A stretch of 64,000 bases of DNA from contig JABIDL010000028.1 of NCBI GenBank assembly GCA_018651745.1, forward strand, positions 12,079-76,078. The letters run 5' to 3'. The DNA comes from Candidatus Neomarinimicrobiota bacterium (lineage in GTDB: Bacteria > Fidelibacterota > Marinisomatia > Marinisomatales > TCS55). A program made the position numbers and the translations under genes. Positions within the stretch are counted from its first letter, which is position 1. Every line of letters begins with the position of its first letter. The notes beneath the pieces are model-generated. The model saw nothing but the letters and a program-made list of their open reading frames with translations. It made no database searches and was not told the origin of the DNA. Positions 17,410 to 27,044 of this stretch are shown in pieces.

Positions 17410-18879
17410 TTATTTCCAAAATACACGGCTAAATATTACCATAATGGTGAAGATTTCTAACCTACCCAAAAGCATACAAAAAGATAATAGCCATTTTCCA
17501 ATCGGATGTAATAATGCATAATTTTCTGTTGGGCCAAAATCGCCAAGCGCTGGACCAATATTTCCAATTGATGATGCAGCAACACTGACAGCGGAAATGA
17601 TATCTAAATCCATGGCCGTAAGGGTAATAGAAGTAATCGCAAAGATGGACACGTAAAAAAGAAAAAATCCGAGAGTATTTCGAATAATGTCCTCACTAAT
17701 TAATCTTTTCCCAATTCGAATAGGAATTATTGCTTTTGTGTGTAGCATTCTTCGTGTTTCACTAGCGGCATATTTCAAAATTAACATAAATCTGATCGTT
17801 TTCATTCCACCACCTGTGGACCCTCCCATGCCTCCTATAAACATTAGGTTTAGTAATAAAAATTGAGCAAAAAAGGTCCAAAGTTCATAATCCGCAGAAC
17901 CAAATCCGGTAGTTGTTAAAATAGAAACAGTTTGAAATAACGCATTCTGAAAATTACTGTGAGACCAATCATTTTTTGGAGCACCAAGTGTCAAAAAGAT
18001 AATGAAAGTTATCGTCATAATTAATCCAAGGTAAAACAGAAATTCCTTATCTCTGAAATAGGTTTTTACATTTCCGGTAATTGCCCTGAAATGAAGTGTA
18101 AAATTCACACCGGCGATCATCATAAAGATGATGATTATATAATGTGTTACCGGATTTGCAAATGCCCCAATGCTAGCATTTTTTGTTGAGAACCCGCCTG
18201 TTGGCATGGTGGTAAATGCATGACAAACTGAATCAAACCAAGACATTCCGCTCATAGATAAAAGAATGATTTCAGCAAAAGTAAATCCGAGGTAAGTCAT
18301 CCAAAGGAATCGAGCTGTTTCTTTAACACGTGGTCGAATTTTATCGGCAACCGGGCCGGGCATTTCTGCCTTAAAAAGTTGAACACCTCCAACTCCCAAT
18401 AAAGGTAAAATTGCAATATAAAAAACTATGATACCCATTCCGCCAATCCATTGAATAAACGATCTCCAAAACAGTACACTCATTGGAAGACTTTCTATAC
18501 CATTGGGTAAGTGAGGCATTGTGATTGGACTGCCAATGATAGTCGCACCGGTTGTTGTAACGCCGGACATTGCTTCAAAAAATGCGTCTGTAATATTTGG
18601 GATTGCGCCCGTCATGTAAAAAGGAATCGCAGAAATGATTGCGGTCGTTATCCAAGAAAATGCAACGATGGCAAATCCATCCCTATTGGTTAATCTGCGA
18701 TCATTACGGAAAATAAACCATAATGGAACTCCAAATAATATGCAAAATCCTGAACTAAATAAAAACCCTGATTCCACACCTTCTCCATAATACCAAGAAA
18801 TACCGGCGGGAATTAGAAGTGTAATTCCAAGCGATGCCATTAGCATTGCTAAGATATTAAGGATTGTTTTATAATTCAT
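17410..18879 (-). CDS. trkH: Trk-type potassium uptake channel subunit TrkH
   Basis: TrkH is the K+ translocating membrane subunit. The 489 residues contain four pore-loop repeats whose selectivity glycines can be seen: GVTTTGAT, MPTGGFST, LTTTGFGS and SSIGNIGP. The intramembrane gate region after the third repeat (GGSTGGGMK) is present. It overlaps the trkA stop by one base (TAATG), so channel and regulatory subunit are translated together. Confidence 0.96.
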   Translation of the reverse strand: MNYKTILNILAMLMASLGITLLIPAGISWYYGEGVESGFLFSSGFCILFGVPLWFIFRNDRRLTNRDGFAIVAFSWITTAIISAIPFYMTGAIPNITDAFFEAMSGVTTTGATIIGSPITMPHLPNGIESLPMSVLFWRSFIQWIGGMGIIVFYIAILPLLGVGGVQLFKAEMPGPVADKIRPRVKETARFLWMTYLGFTFAEIILLSMSGMSWFDSVCHAFTTMPTGGFSTKNASIGAFANPVTHYIIIIFMMIAGVNFTLHFRAITGNVKTYFRDKEFLFYLGLIMTITFIIFLTLGAPKNDWSHSNFQNALFQTVSILTTTGFGSADYELWTFFAQFLLLNLMFIGGMGGSTGGGMKTIRFMLILKYAASETRRMLHTKAIIPIRIGKRLISEDIIRNTLGFFLFYVSIFAITSITLTAMDLDIISAVSVAASSIGNIGPALGDFGPTENYALLHPIGKWLLSFCMLLGRLEIFTIMVIFSRVFWK

Positions 18880-20225
18880 TAAGCCGAGAACAGCTTACGT
18901 AATTTCGGAATAGCTTTCTGCTTTGCAAACACAAGGACAATATCATCTTCGGTTAATTGTGACGATCCACGTGCTATACTTAAATGCCCATGGTGATTAA
19001 TAATACCCACAATACTATCTTTGGGAAAATGAACCTCGGACAATGGAATGTCCATCACTTTACTTCCAGGCTCAGGACTGAATTCTAACACATCCACTTC
19101 TAATTCTTCAAATGAGGTAACCGCTGAATCTGAAAACCCACTTTTTATATTTTGCAGAATGGCATTTACGGTGGATATATTTTTACTAACCATGCAACCA
19201 ATTCCAATTTCTTGAACAACAGGAAGATATTCTGTTGTATTAATGTGAATTATAGTCTGTTTTGTACCAAGATGGTGAGCTAACAATCCGCAAAGTAAAT
19301 TGGTTTGCTCGCTTTGAGTTACAGAAATAAAACTATCTAATTCATGAATATTTTCAGATTTAAGGAATTCAACATCTGTTCCATCACTATTTAAAACCAT
19401 GGTGTTTGGTAGCGTGGATGCAAGCCGTTCTGCTTTATCTCTATTTGCATCAATAAGCCTAACAGACATTTCATTTTGAAGAGTTTCTGCAAGGTTTCTG
19501 CCAATTTTACTTCCACCTAAAATCATAACGCCTTTCGCTTCTATAGCTTCTTTACCAAGCATTTCCATAATCTGGTCTAAATAATCCTTTTTAAAAATAA
19601 AATAACATGTGTCCCCTTCTCGGAAAATGAAATCGGACCATGGAACTTCAGTAGAACCATTTCGTGTTACTGCCACCACTCCAAATCTAAAATCTTCATT
19701 CTCTTCACAAATTTCCCGAATTGTTTTGGTCGCAATAGGACAATTTTTATCCAATCTAAATCCAATCATTTCCATTCGTCCACCTTCAAAATCCATCGCT
19801 TGTGTAGCATAAGAATGCCGCACCAATCTCACTATTTCGTCGCTGGCTGCTTTTTCGGGATGAATAACAAGATCAATGCCAAAAGATTCGGGTCGGATGA
19901 TTGAATCACGTCTTGTATATTGCTCATTCCGGAGTCTTGCAATAATCTTTTTTGCACCCATTTTATGTGCTTGTTGGGATGCAATTAAGTTTACTTCGTC
20001 TGTGCGGGTTAGACTAAGAACGAGATCCGCGTCTTCAACGACGGCTTCGCGAAGGGTATTTGGACTCGCCCCATTTCCTTCGACGGTAATAACGTCTATA
20101 TGATCGGAAGCTCGTTTGGTTTTGGCGGGATCGATATCAACAATCGTGATGTCATGATTTTCACCACACAACGCTTTTGCAGCATGGAATCCGACTTCTC
20201 CACCACCTATTATAACTACTTTCAT
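18879..20225 (-). CDS. trkA: Trk potassium uptake regulatory protein TrkA
   Basis: TrkA is the cytoplasmic NAD(H)/ATP-binding gating ring of the Trk channel. The 448-residue protein has two tandem RCK_N/RCK_C halves. The first Rossmann motif is IIGGGEVGFHAA at the N-terminus and the second is ILGGSKIGRNLA near residue 235. Each half ends with a TrkA_C domain. This double-RCK form is the usual partner of TrkH. It is the first gene of a trkA-trkH pair and lies 67 bases after murA's start. Confidence 0.96.
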   Translation of the reverse strand: MKVVIIGGGEVGFHAAKALCGENHDITIVDIDPAKTKRASDHIDVITVEGNGASPNTLREAVVEDADLVLSLTRTDEVNLIASQQAHKMGAKKIIARLRNEQYTRRDSIIRPESFGIDLVIHPEKAASDEIVRLVRHSYATQAMDFEGGRMEMIGFRLDKNCPIATKTIREICEENEDFRFGVVAVTRNGSTEVPWSDFIFREGDTCYFIFKKDYLDQIMEMLGKEAIEAKGVMILGGSKIGRNLAETLQNEMSVRLIDANRDKAERLASTLPNTMVLNSDGTDVEFLKSENIHELDSFISVTQSEQTNLLCGLLAHHLGTKQTIIHINTTEYLPVVQEIGIGCMVSKNISTVNAILQNIKSGFSDSAVTSFEELEVDVLEFSPEPGSKVMDIPLSEVHFPKDSIVGIINHHGHLSIARGSSQLTEDDIVLVFAKQKAIPKLRKLFSA

Positions 20226-20292
20226 TGTTCAGCTTTAAGAACCTTTAAGGCTAGAAAATCTACACCATTCCTAATAAAAACAAAAAACATCC

Positions 20293-21543
20293 TTACTCAT
20301 ATTCCCGGGAAATTTCTGCACCCAAATTCCTGAATTTTTGTTCAATATTTTCGTAACCCCGATCAATGTGATATACTCTGCTTACGTCCGTTTTACCCTC
20401 GGAAAATAGTCCGCCTAGGATAAGCGATGCGCTCGCACGTATATCCGTAGACATAACATTTGCACCCTTCAAAGAAGGTTTACCACGCACAAATGCTACA
20501 TTATTTTCCACGCGAATATTTGCACCAAGTCTAATTAATTCAGGTACATGAGAAAATCTGTCATGGTAAACCGTGTCAGTAACCATCGAGGAACCCTCCG
20601 CTATCGTCATAAGCGCTATCCATTGCGCTTGTAAATCTGTTGGAAATCCAGGATACACATCCGTCGTAACATCCACCGGTTTTACACCCTTTGCTTTTTT
20701 GATGAGAATCGAATTTTCATTAATGGAGATTTCTGCGCCGACATTTTTTAATTTTTCAAGAACAATTGACAAATGGCTGGGTTCAACATTATGTAAGGTA
20801 AAATCCCCAATTGCAGCACCACAGATTAAAAAAGTACCTGCTTCAATTCTATCGGGAATTACGGTTATTTCTTGAGCAGTTAGTGATTGCACTCCTTGAA
20901 TGACGAGTGTGCTGGTCCCAATGCCGGTAATATTACTTCCCATCTGAACGAGTACATCTGCCAATTGGGTGATTTCTGGTTCCATAGCAGCGTTAGTAAT
21001 GGCTGTTGTTCCTTCGGCAAGGACTGCCGCCATTATGGTATTTCCTGTCGCTCCTACCGATGGAATTTCAAAATGAATTTCATTACCTTTTAATGTTTTT
21101 GCTTTTGCATTGATATATCCCTCATCCAACTGAATATCTGCACCCAATTTTTCCATGGCAGCCAAATGAAAATTCACAGGTCGAGGACCCCAAGCGCATC
21201 CACCCGGTAAAGATACTTTTGCAGAACCGAATCTGGCTAGTAACGGACCAAGAACATAAAAGGATGCTCGCATAGTTTTAACGAGCTCGTAAGGAGCAAA
21301 TGGCGTGTCCACTGTGCTCCCATCAATGGTTAGCGTTCCATCTTTAAACTCAATCCCGGCACCCGTCATTTCAAGCAAACTAATCATGGTCCGGGTGTCT
21401 TTCAAATTTGGTACTTTATGAAGAATTGTTACACCTTGGGATAACAAAGAAGTTGCCATAAGAGGCAAAACTGCATTTTTTGCCCCACTAATTTCTACCG
21501 AACCAGAAAGTGATTTTTGTCCATGTATTACAATTTTATCCAT
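20293..21543 (-). CDS. murA: UDP-N-acetylglucosamine 1-carboxyvinyltransferase
   Basis: MurA commits UDP-GlcNAc to peptidoglycan synthesis by adding enolpyruvate from PEP. The 416 residues match the family length. The N-terminus has the SGAKNAVLP motif with the catalytic lysine. Cys116 lies in PGGCAWGPRPVNFHL, so the fosfomycin-reactive cysteine is retained. The C-terminal RASASLILGGL and GYENIEQKFRNLGAE segments are typical. It follows the VanZ-like gene with a four-base gap. Confidence 0.97.
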   Translation of the reverse strand: MDKIVIHGQKSLSGSVEISGAKNAVLPLMATSLLSQGVTILHKVPNLKDTRTMISLLEMTGAGIEFKDGTLTIDGSTVDTPFAPYELVKTMRASFYVLGPLLARFGSAKVSLPGGCAWGPRPVNFHLAAMEKLGADIQLDEGYINAKAKTLKGNEIHFEIPSVGATGNTIMAAVLAEGTTAITNAAMEPEITQLADVLVQMGSNITGIGTSTLVIQGVQSLTAQEITVIPDRIEAGTFLICGAAIGDFTLHNVEPSHLSIVLEKLKNVGAEISINENSILIKKAKGVKPVDVTTDVYPGFPTDLQAQWIALMTIAEGSSMVTDTVYHDRFSHVPELIRLGANIRVENNVAFVRGKPSLKGANVMSTDIRASASLILGGLFSEGKTDVSRVYHIDRGYENIEQKFRNLGAEISREYE

Positions 21544-21547
21544 AATC

Positions 21548-21907
21548 TTATTTAACCGACTGTATTTTAAACCATTTTAATGCAAAAATCGAACCGAAAA
21601 TAAAACCCAACCCATCCGCAAACATATCGAAAACGCTGGAATCTCTCCCCGGTTGAAATGATTGCCAGGTTTCATCCATTCCCGAAACGACAATTCCTCC
21701 AATAATTAAAAAGAATATCATGCGGGGATTCGGTTTGTCAATACTGTTACATGCTAAAAGCCCAAAGAAAAAATATTCAATAAAGTGAACAACCTTATCC
21801 CATTGAGGGAATAGCTGAGTTGGAAGCGATTCTCCCGGAATTGCGGACAAACTAAAAATCGCAATGATGTATAGTCCCAATAACCACCTGAATTTCCGAT
21901 TATTCAT
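21548..21907 (-). CDS. VanZ-like small membrane protein
   Basis: This 119-residue protein has about four membrane segments and the VanZ pattern. The start segment SAIPGESLP is followed by WDKVVHFIEYFFFGLL and then DETWQSFQPGRDSSVFDMFADGLG, which carries the conserved E-x(n)-Q-x-F-x-P-x-R-x-x-x-D-x-x-A-N/D pattern. Its role is undefined; distant VanZ relatives are associated with teicoplanin resistance. The start chosen (ATG at 21907) overlaps the nnrED stop by eight bases. An upstream in-frame ATG would overlap nnrED further. Confidence 0.82.
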   Translation of the reverse strand: MNNRKFRWLLGLYIIAIFSLSAIPGESLPTQLFPQWDKVVHFIEYFFFGLLACNSIDKPNPRMIFFLIIGGIVVSGMDETWQSFQPGRDSSVFDMFADGLGFIFGSIFALKWFKIQSVK

Positions 21908-23426
21908 ACAAAGCAATCGCTTTTGGAATTGTATTAAGTAGATCAGATGCAATCATACCACGCTGACCTAGTTCGCGAGCACAAATATCCGCCGCTTTTC
22001 CGTGTAAAAAGACTCCGATTTGCGAAGCGATAAATGGATCAAACCCTTGGGCCATTAAACTCCCCAACATTCCCGATAATACATCCCCCGTTCCACCCGT
22101 TGAAAGACCAGAGTTTCCTGATGGATTAAATATACCATGTGATCCTTTTAATGTGATAGTTGGTGCATTTTTTGCGACCAACACTCCATTAATATTTTTT
22201 GAAAGGTTGGAAGCCATTTCAGGAAAGTTATTTTCAAGATGCGTTTTGCCAACTTTTAGAATCTTACTTAATTCGCCACAATGAGGCGTTATAATAAACG
22301 GTGCCTCAACCTTGGATAGTAATTGATCATTATCATAGAATATTTCTAACGCATCTGCGTCTATAACCATCGGAATATTTGAGGTTACAACTATTTTTTC
22401 AACCATATTTTTTGTTGAAGAATGGTTTCCAATTCCCGGGCCAATCACCACGCAATCGCACCATTTTATTGCACTTTTCAACAGTTTAATGTTGTCCATT
22501 TGAAGTCGTCCTAAATCATGGTCTTCGCATGGAATGGTCATTACTTCAGTCATTTTCGTTTCAAAAATTGTATTTAGAGATTCCGGAACACATGCTTTTA
22601 CCAACCCCGCGCCAGTTCGCATGGCTCCGATTCCTGCAAGAACCGCTGCTCCAGTCATCCCTTTTGATCCGGCGATTAATAGAACTTTACCCTGAGAATG
22701 CTTCGAAGAATTTCTTGGTAATTTTGGGAATAGGGTCTTCATATCAGAATCATCAAAAATTGACCAATGCATGTCTTTTTTCTTTTCAAGTAGATTCGGG
22801 AATCCAATATCTGCAGTTACAATTTCACCAGATGCATCGGGTCCATCATTATGCAACATCCCAATTTTTGGATATCCCATTGTAACAGTTTTATTCGCTG
22901 TAACGCAAATGGGATTGACTAACCCGGTATCCGCATGTAGACCGGAAGGAATATCGGCAGATAGAATCTGTGAATTTTGTTCATCCATCCAGCGTATCCA
23001 GGATGTTATTTCAGATTGCAATTCTCCTCTCACGCCAGTACCCAAAACAGCATCAATAATTAAAGAATAAGATATATTTTTTGTTGGTGAATGCGCAATG
23101 AATTGAACTTCTTGCCCTGCTTCGATGAGTTTTGAATAAAATGTTTTCGCATCTCCTGTAATGTTTGATTCTGGATATAGAGAATACACGTCTATGTTTC
23201 TTCCGCAATCTTTTAAAATCTGTGCAGCTGCAAAACCATCACCACCATTATTTCCTTTCCCACACACGACAGCAATTGCCATGTTCGCATTAGAGGCTGT
23301 TATTTCTTCTGCTAATTTTGCAATCGCCATTCCTGCGTTTCCCATTAATTGCTCTCCCGGGATTCCTTCTTTTACCATGGCCATTAAATCAAGTTCTTTG
23401 GCCTGTTTTTTCGTAAGAATTCTCAT
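21900..23426 (-). CDS. nnr: Bifunctional NAD(P)H-hydrate epimerase / ADP-dependent NAD(P)H-hydrate dehydratase
   Basis: This is a fused metabolite-repair enzyme that restores hydrated NAD(P)H. The N-terminal YjeF epimerase domain (about residues 1-215) has the CGKGNNGGDGFAAA motif and the later catalytic DAVLGTG. The C-terminal ribokinase-like dehydratase (about 225-505) has VLLIAGSKGMTGAAVL, the GPGIG loop and GTGDVLSGMLGSL. The 508-residue length is that of the usual fusion. Its ATG overlaps the acpS stop as ATGA. Confidence 0.95.
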   Translation of the reverse strand: MRILTKKQAKELDLMAMVKEGIPGEQLMGNAGMAIAKLAEEITASNANMAIAVVCGKGNNGGDGFAAAQILKDCGRNIDVYSLYPESNITGDAKTFYSKLIEAGQEVQFIAHSPTKNISYSLIIDAVLGTGVRGELQSEITSWIRWMDEQNSQILSADIPSGLHADTGLVNPICVTANKTVTMGYPKIGMLHNDGPDASGEIVTADIGFPNLLEKKKDMHWSIFDDSDMKTLFPKLPRNSSKHSQGKVLLIAGSKGMTGAAVLAGIGAMRTGAGLVKACVPESLNTIFETKMTEVMTIPCEDHDLGRLQMDNIKLLKSAIKWCDCVVIGPGIGNHSSTKNMVEKIVVTSNIPMVIDADALEIFYDNDQLLSKVEAPFIITPHCGELSKILKVGKTHLENNFPEMASNLSKNINGVLVAKNAPTITLKGSHGIFNPSGNSGLSTGGTGDVLSGMLGSLMAQGFDPFIASQIGVFLHGKAADICARELGQRGMIASDLLNTIPKAIALYE

Positions 23427-23794
23427 ATTTTGGGTTTCACGATCGCAAAGGCGATTGCAAATTCTTCTGTGTGAGATATACTCACTTTACAATCCAAAGA
23501 TTCATTGAGGTTCACGTGAGGTTCCCCTGAATCTAACCGTTGAATTTCTATCTTTTTTAAAGAAATTGTAGATTTGGGATTATAGGATAAAATTGCTTTT
23601 TTTAGTGCTTCTTTTGCAGCAAACCTCCCGGCGTAATGAATAGCTGGATTATTCCTTTTACCACAGTAAGAGATTTCACCTTTTGTAAAAATACGAGATA
23701 TGAAAGAATCTTGTTCTTTGTTAATAATGCTCGAAATTCTGGGAACAGAAACAATATCTGTTCCAATGAACCAATTAGGTTCGGTTGAGTTCAT
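23423..23794 (-). CDS. acpS: Holo-[acyl-carrier-protein] synthase
   Basis: AcpS attaches 4'-phosphopantetheine from CoA to apo-ACP; the acpP product at 55511 is the presumed substrate. The 123-residue protein shows FIGTDIVSVPRI (metal-binding Asp13), FAAKEALKKAI and the C-terminal VSISHTEEFAIAFAIV. I chose the ATG at 23794, which gives the standard N-terminus and a 20-base overlap with the upstream HAD gene. An in-frame extension is open but family-atypical. Confidence 0.94.
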   Translation of the reverse strand: MNSTEPNWFIGTDIVSVPRISSIINKEQDSFISRIFTKGEISYCGKRNNPAIHYAGRFAAKEALKKAILSYNPKSTISLKKIEIQRLDSGEPHVNLNESLDCKVSISHTEEFAIAFAIVKPKI

Positions 23795-24464
23795 TGACAA
23801 TATCAAGAATTTCGGATACATCATTAATATCCCAATCTGCACCAGATTCTACCGTTCCAAATGTATCACCATATCGTGCATAAATAGTCTTAATTCCGAG
23901 CTGTTTTGCACCTTCCACATCTCGCTCCGGCCAATCTCCTATCATGATTGCCTCATCTGCTTTAACCGATAATTGATCGAGTGCCATTTCAAATGGTTTT
24001 GGTGATGGTTTTCGAACTCCCGTATCATCGAAGGTAAGTACAATATCAAACACATGATGAAGGTTTAGATAGAAAATTCTCATCCAAGCTTCGCGACGAG
24101 GCGCATCTGATACAATTGCTAGTTTTAGTCCCATTTTTCCAAGGGAAACTAATGTCTGATTTACGTTGGGGTACACTTTGAGGTTGGCTTCCCGTGCTCG
24201 GCGATAAGCTACAATTCCGGCAGCTAAAAATTTTGCATCAACTTTACCATGAATTTCCTCTAAAAATATATCAAATATTTGTTGATTCTCCCACCCTTTT
24301 GCCTCATATAATTCGAAAATTCTATCGACTGATTTATCTTGGTCAACCGTAAGACCGGCTTCAATCATGGACTCAATTCCTGCCCGAACGGCTTGTCGTT
24401 TCATTTTCATGAAATCTAACAAGGTATTATCTAAATCAAAAATAATTGCTTTTATCTTCAACAA
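23775..24464 (-). CDS. HAD-superfamily phosphatase
   Basis: The 229-residue HAD hydrolase carries motif I DLDNTLLDF, motif II VSDAPR and motif III/IV GDWPERDVEGAKQLG. A C1-type helical cap lies between motifs I and II. Substrate is unknown; small phosphoesters are usual for this subgroup. The start is one of two consecutive TTG codons (24464 or 24461), preceded by AAAGGA, which favours use of TTG here. It overlaps acpS by 20 bases. Confidence 0.88.
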   Translation of the reverse strand: MLKIKAIIFDLDNTLLDFMKMKRQAVRAGIESMIEAGLTVDQDKSVDRIFELYEAKGWENQQIFDIFLEEIHGKVDAKFLAAGIVAYRRAREANLKVYPNVNQTLVSLGKMGLKLAIVSDAPRREAWMRIFYLNLHHVFDIVLTFDDTGVRKPSPKPFEMALDQLSVKADEAIMIGDWPERDVEGAKQLGIKTIYARYGDTFGTVESGADWDINDVSEILDIVNELNRT

Positions 24465-24504
24465 ATTTTCCTTTACAGTAAACGGACTAATTAATATATT
24501 TTAT

Positions 24505-25806
24505 TTAACGTGGAGTTCGGATTTCTTTTATCAAATGCTCACAGGATGGACGCCAATTTCTATCATTTCTTCCGCGTTCGAGCGAATTGAGTGAAGCTGT
24601 TTTATTCCCTTTTCCTCCACACCATTCTGCAATACCAAGCTCATACCAACCCCCACCAAATTTAGGTTTTTGTTCCGTTGCTTCCCTCGCTGCACGTTTG
24701 CTATTTTCGCAATCTTCCACACCATTATATGCAGAGGCAAGTCTGAACCAAACCATTGCATCTTTCGGTTTTAATTCGGATGCGGTTTCTAAAGGACTAA
24801 TTGCATCCTGAAAAAGTTCTTGATTTAAATAAACAATCCCCAATCCAATAAATGATTTGGCATAGGTTGAATCTACAATTGAGCCTTGTAGAAATGCTTG
24901 AAGCGCCGCATCATAATTCTGGTTTGCAAGATGTAAATCGCCAATCGCGCCGTACGCCTTAGAATATTTCGGATGAACTTCAATAGCTTGATTAAATGCC
25001 GCGATGGCTCCTTCTGAATCGCCTATCCTATTCTTTGCTTTACCAATTGCATACCATCCTTTGTAAAACCCGGGTTGAATATCCAGCGCACTTTGATAGT
25101 TTTCTATAGCAATGTTATCATTCCCAAGTTTTGCTTCAATCACACCAAGTTGATAAAAAGACTGATAAAATGTTTCATCAATCCCAATTGCCTTTCTGTA
25201 CGATTCCAATGCAGATTCAAGATCGCCACGTTTATAATATTGATTCCCGGACAGAAAAGATCTTTTTGCTTCATTCTTGATTGCTTTCAGAGCGTTTTCA
25301 TGATAAGGATTAATTCGAAGTGCATTTTTAAAACTCTCAACCGCTGCAGGCGTCTCGCCATTCCTTGAATATGCCAAGCCCATTCTAAAGGCCGCTTCCG
25401 AAAAGGTAGAAAACCTTTCAAGAATGATCCTGAATGTTTCAAGAGCCTCCGATATTTCACCATTACTGTAATAACGATTCCCCTGATTCATTAACGTATT
25501 TAATTCGCTGAGCTGTTCAAATTCATCTCGAAATTCTTGATTTTCAGGTTCCATATCAATTGCTTCTCTTAAAAACTTCCCTGTATTGGTTAAATCACCT
25601 TTCCGCAGGCTTACTCTTGAAAGACCAAGAAATGCCAGAGAAAATGATGGGTCCATATCTAGAGCACTTTTAAAAAGGGATTCTGCAATATCAATATTAC
25701 CTTTTGCAAGTTCTTCCTGAGCACGCGCATGATCCGCCATTGGATCTTGGGAAAAACACATGGCTGAAACCATCAGGATAAATATGAGATTTTTCTTTAA
25801 TTTCAT
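24505..25806 (-). CDS. Exported tetratricopeptide-repeat protein
   Basis: The 433-residue protein starts with a signal peptide (MKLKKNLIFILMVSAMCFSQ). At least eight tetratricopeptide repeats of 34 residues follow, from about residue 28 to 400; the A/G-x(3)-Y/A-x(7)-P spacing is clear, for example GDLESALESYRKAIGID and GDSEGAIAAFNQAIEVHP. The repeats make a superhelical scaffold, probably periplasmic or outer-membrane facing, for protein-protein contact. No catalytic domain is seen. The tRNA-Leu gene lies 29 bases upstream, so the gene may be read from the tpiA-secG-tRNA transcript. Confidence 0.88.
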   Translation of the reverse strand: MKLKKNLIFILMVSAMCFSQDPMADHARAQEELAKGNIDIAESLFKSALDMDPSFSLAFLGLSRVSLRKGDLTNTGKFLREAIDMEPENQEFRDEFEQLSELNTLMNQGNRYYSNGEISEALETFRIILERFSTFSEAAFRMGLAYSRNGETPAAVESFKNALRINPYHENALKAIKNEAKRSFLSGNQYYKRGDLESALESYRKAIGIDETFYQSFYQLGVIEAKLGNDNIAIENYQSALDIQPGFYKGWYAIGKAKNRIGDSEGAIAAFNQAIEVHPKYSKAYGAIGDLHLANQNYDAALQAFLQGSIVDSTYAKSFIGLGIVYLNQELFQDAISPLETASELKPKDAMVWFRLASAYNGVEDCENSKRAAREATEQKPKFGGGWYELGIAEWCGGKGNKTASLNSLERGRNDRNWRPSCEHLIKEIRTPR

Positions 25807-25835
25807 GTGAATTTTGTTCCTTTATTAATATTCAG

Positions 25836-25919
25836 TGCCGAAAGCCGGACTCGAACCGGCACGGGGTTTCCCCCACTGCCCCCTCAAGACAGCGTGTCTA
25901 CCAGTTCCACCACTTCGGC
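25836..25919 (-). tRNA. tRNA-Leu (anticodon GAG)
   Basis: Read on the minus strand the gene runs from 25919 to 25836 (84 nt). The acceptor stem is GCCGAAG with TTTCGGC (last pair G-U). A long variable arm (GGGGGAAACCCC type) marks a class II tRNA. The T arm is GCCGG-TTCGAGT-CCGGC. The anticodon loop TTGAGGG, closed by CTGTC and GGCAG, gives anticodon GAG for CUC/CUU leucine. The 3' CCA is not encoded. The 5' end is seven bases past the secG stop, so it is probably processed from the secG transcript. Confidence 0.96.
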
Positions 25920-25926
25920 TAAACAT

Positions 25927-26271
25927 TTATTGGTCATTTTGGGGATAAATTTGCACCCCTGGGAGTGATAATTCAGCCCCGGGTGCTAAAGACCCTTCTT
26001 CAACGGCTTCCTGAAGAATTGATGTGGATGAGTCTCCACTTAAAGATGAGCCCACTAAACTAATCAAAATAGCCAATGCCATGAACATCACTACAAGCCA
26101 AGTCGTAATTTTGCTCAGCATAGAAGCCGTTCCGCGAGATCCGAGGATAGCATTAGATGCTTGCCCTCCAAATGAACCGGCAAGCCCTCCGCCTTGACTG
26201 GCTTGCATTAATATACTTGTCACCAAAAATAGGCTGACAATTGTATGAATTGTAATGAGAAATCCTAACAT
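25927..26271 (-). CDS. secG: Protein translocase subunit SecG
   Basis: SecG is the small auxiliary subunit of the SecYEG channel. The 114 residues contain two membrane helices (about 3-22 and 54-74). Between them is the typical QASQGGGLAGSFGGQ loop and the GSRGTASMLSKIT segment. The C-terminal tail is acidic and proline-poor. It lies between tpiA (seven-base gap) and tRNA-Leu(GAG), an order also seen around secG in distant bacteria such as E. coli, where secG is followed by leuU. Confidence 0.95.
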   Translation of the reverse strand: MLGFLITIHTIVSLFLVTSILMQASQGGGLAGSFGGQASNAILGSRGTASMLSKITTWLVVMFMALAILISLVGSSLSGDSSTSILQEAVEEGSLAPGAELSLPGVQIYPQNDQ

Positions 26272-26278
26272 ATTTTTT

Positions 26279-27043
26279 TTACTCCCTGATACTGGTTTCT
26301 ACTTTTGTAATAATTTCCGAAAATGATTCCGGTTCCAAACTAGCGCCGCCAATTAAAAAACCATCTACGCCATTCGCAAGAATTAATTCACCAACATTGG
26401 TTGATTTAACAGAGCCTCCATATAAAACCGGAATTGTACTTCCAAAGTCTCCGAGGGTTTGTTGAACAAGATTTTTTACCAAACCATGAGCATCCTCAAT
26501 TTGATCTACCGATGCATTTTCTCCGGTACCAATAGCCCAAACCGGTTCGTATGCTATAAGAAATCCATTCACGTCAGATATATCTTTTAACCCATTCGAA
26601 ATTTGCTTTTCTAGCACGTCTTTCATATTTCCGGCTTGTCTTTCTTCTAGAGTTTCCCCTACGCAAAATATGGGTCGTAAGCCCGCTAAAAAAGCAAGGT
26701 GCATTTTCTTGTTAATCCATTCATCAGATTCGCCAAAAATGTGACGTCTTTCAGAATGTCCAAGGATAACGTATGTCACTCCACACGCTTTCAGCATTTC
26801 GGAAGAAATTTCCCCGGTAAATGCACCGGATCCTTCCCAATGCATATTTTGGGCACCCAATAACCACGATTCTCCCTCAAGAGATTTTCCCATGTCAAAC
26901 AGCGCCGTAAAAGGCGGGCAGAATATAACCTGCGCTTTTTCCATATTCAAATTCAATTTGGACGATTTTTCGAGGAAAAATTGTGCTTCTTCACTCGTTT
27001 TATTCATTTTCCAATTTGCCACTACAAAAAATTTCGATTTCAT
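26279..27043 (-). CDS. tpiA: Triosephosphate isomerase
   Basis: TpiA interconverts dihydroxyacetone phosphate and glyceraldehyde-3-phosphate in glycolysis. The 254-residue TIM barrel shows catalytic lysine in VANWKMNK, catalytic histidine in ILGHSERR, catalytic glutamate in AYEPVWAIGTG, and the phosphate loop LYGGSV. It is one base downstream of pgk, so glycolytic genes pgk-tpiA form one transcript. gapA is not in this window. Confidence 0.98.
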   Translation of the reverse strand: MKSKFFVVANWKMNKTSEEAQFFLEKSSKLNLNMEKAQVIFCPPFTALFDMGKSLEGESWLLGAQNMHWEGSGAFTGEISSEMLKACGVTYVILGHSERRHIFGESDEWINKKMHLAFLAGLRPIFCVGETLEERQAGNMKDVLEKQISNGLKDISDVNGFLIAYEPVWAIGTGENASVDQIEDAHGLVKNLVQQTLGDFGSTIPVLYGGSVKSTNVGELILANGVDGFLIGGASLEPESFSEIITKVETSIRE

Positions 27044-27044
27044 A

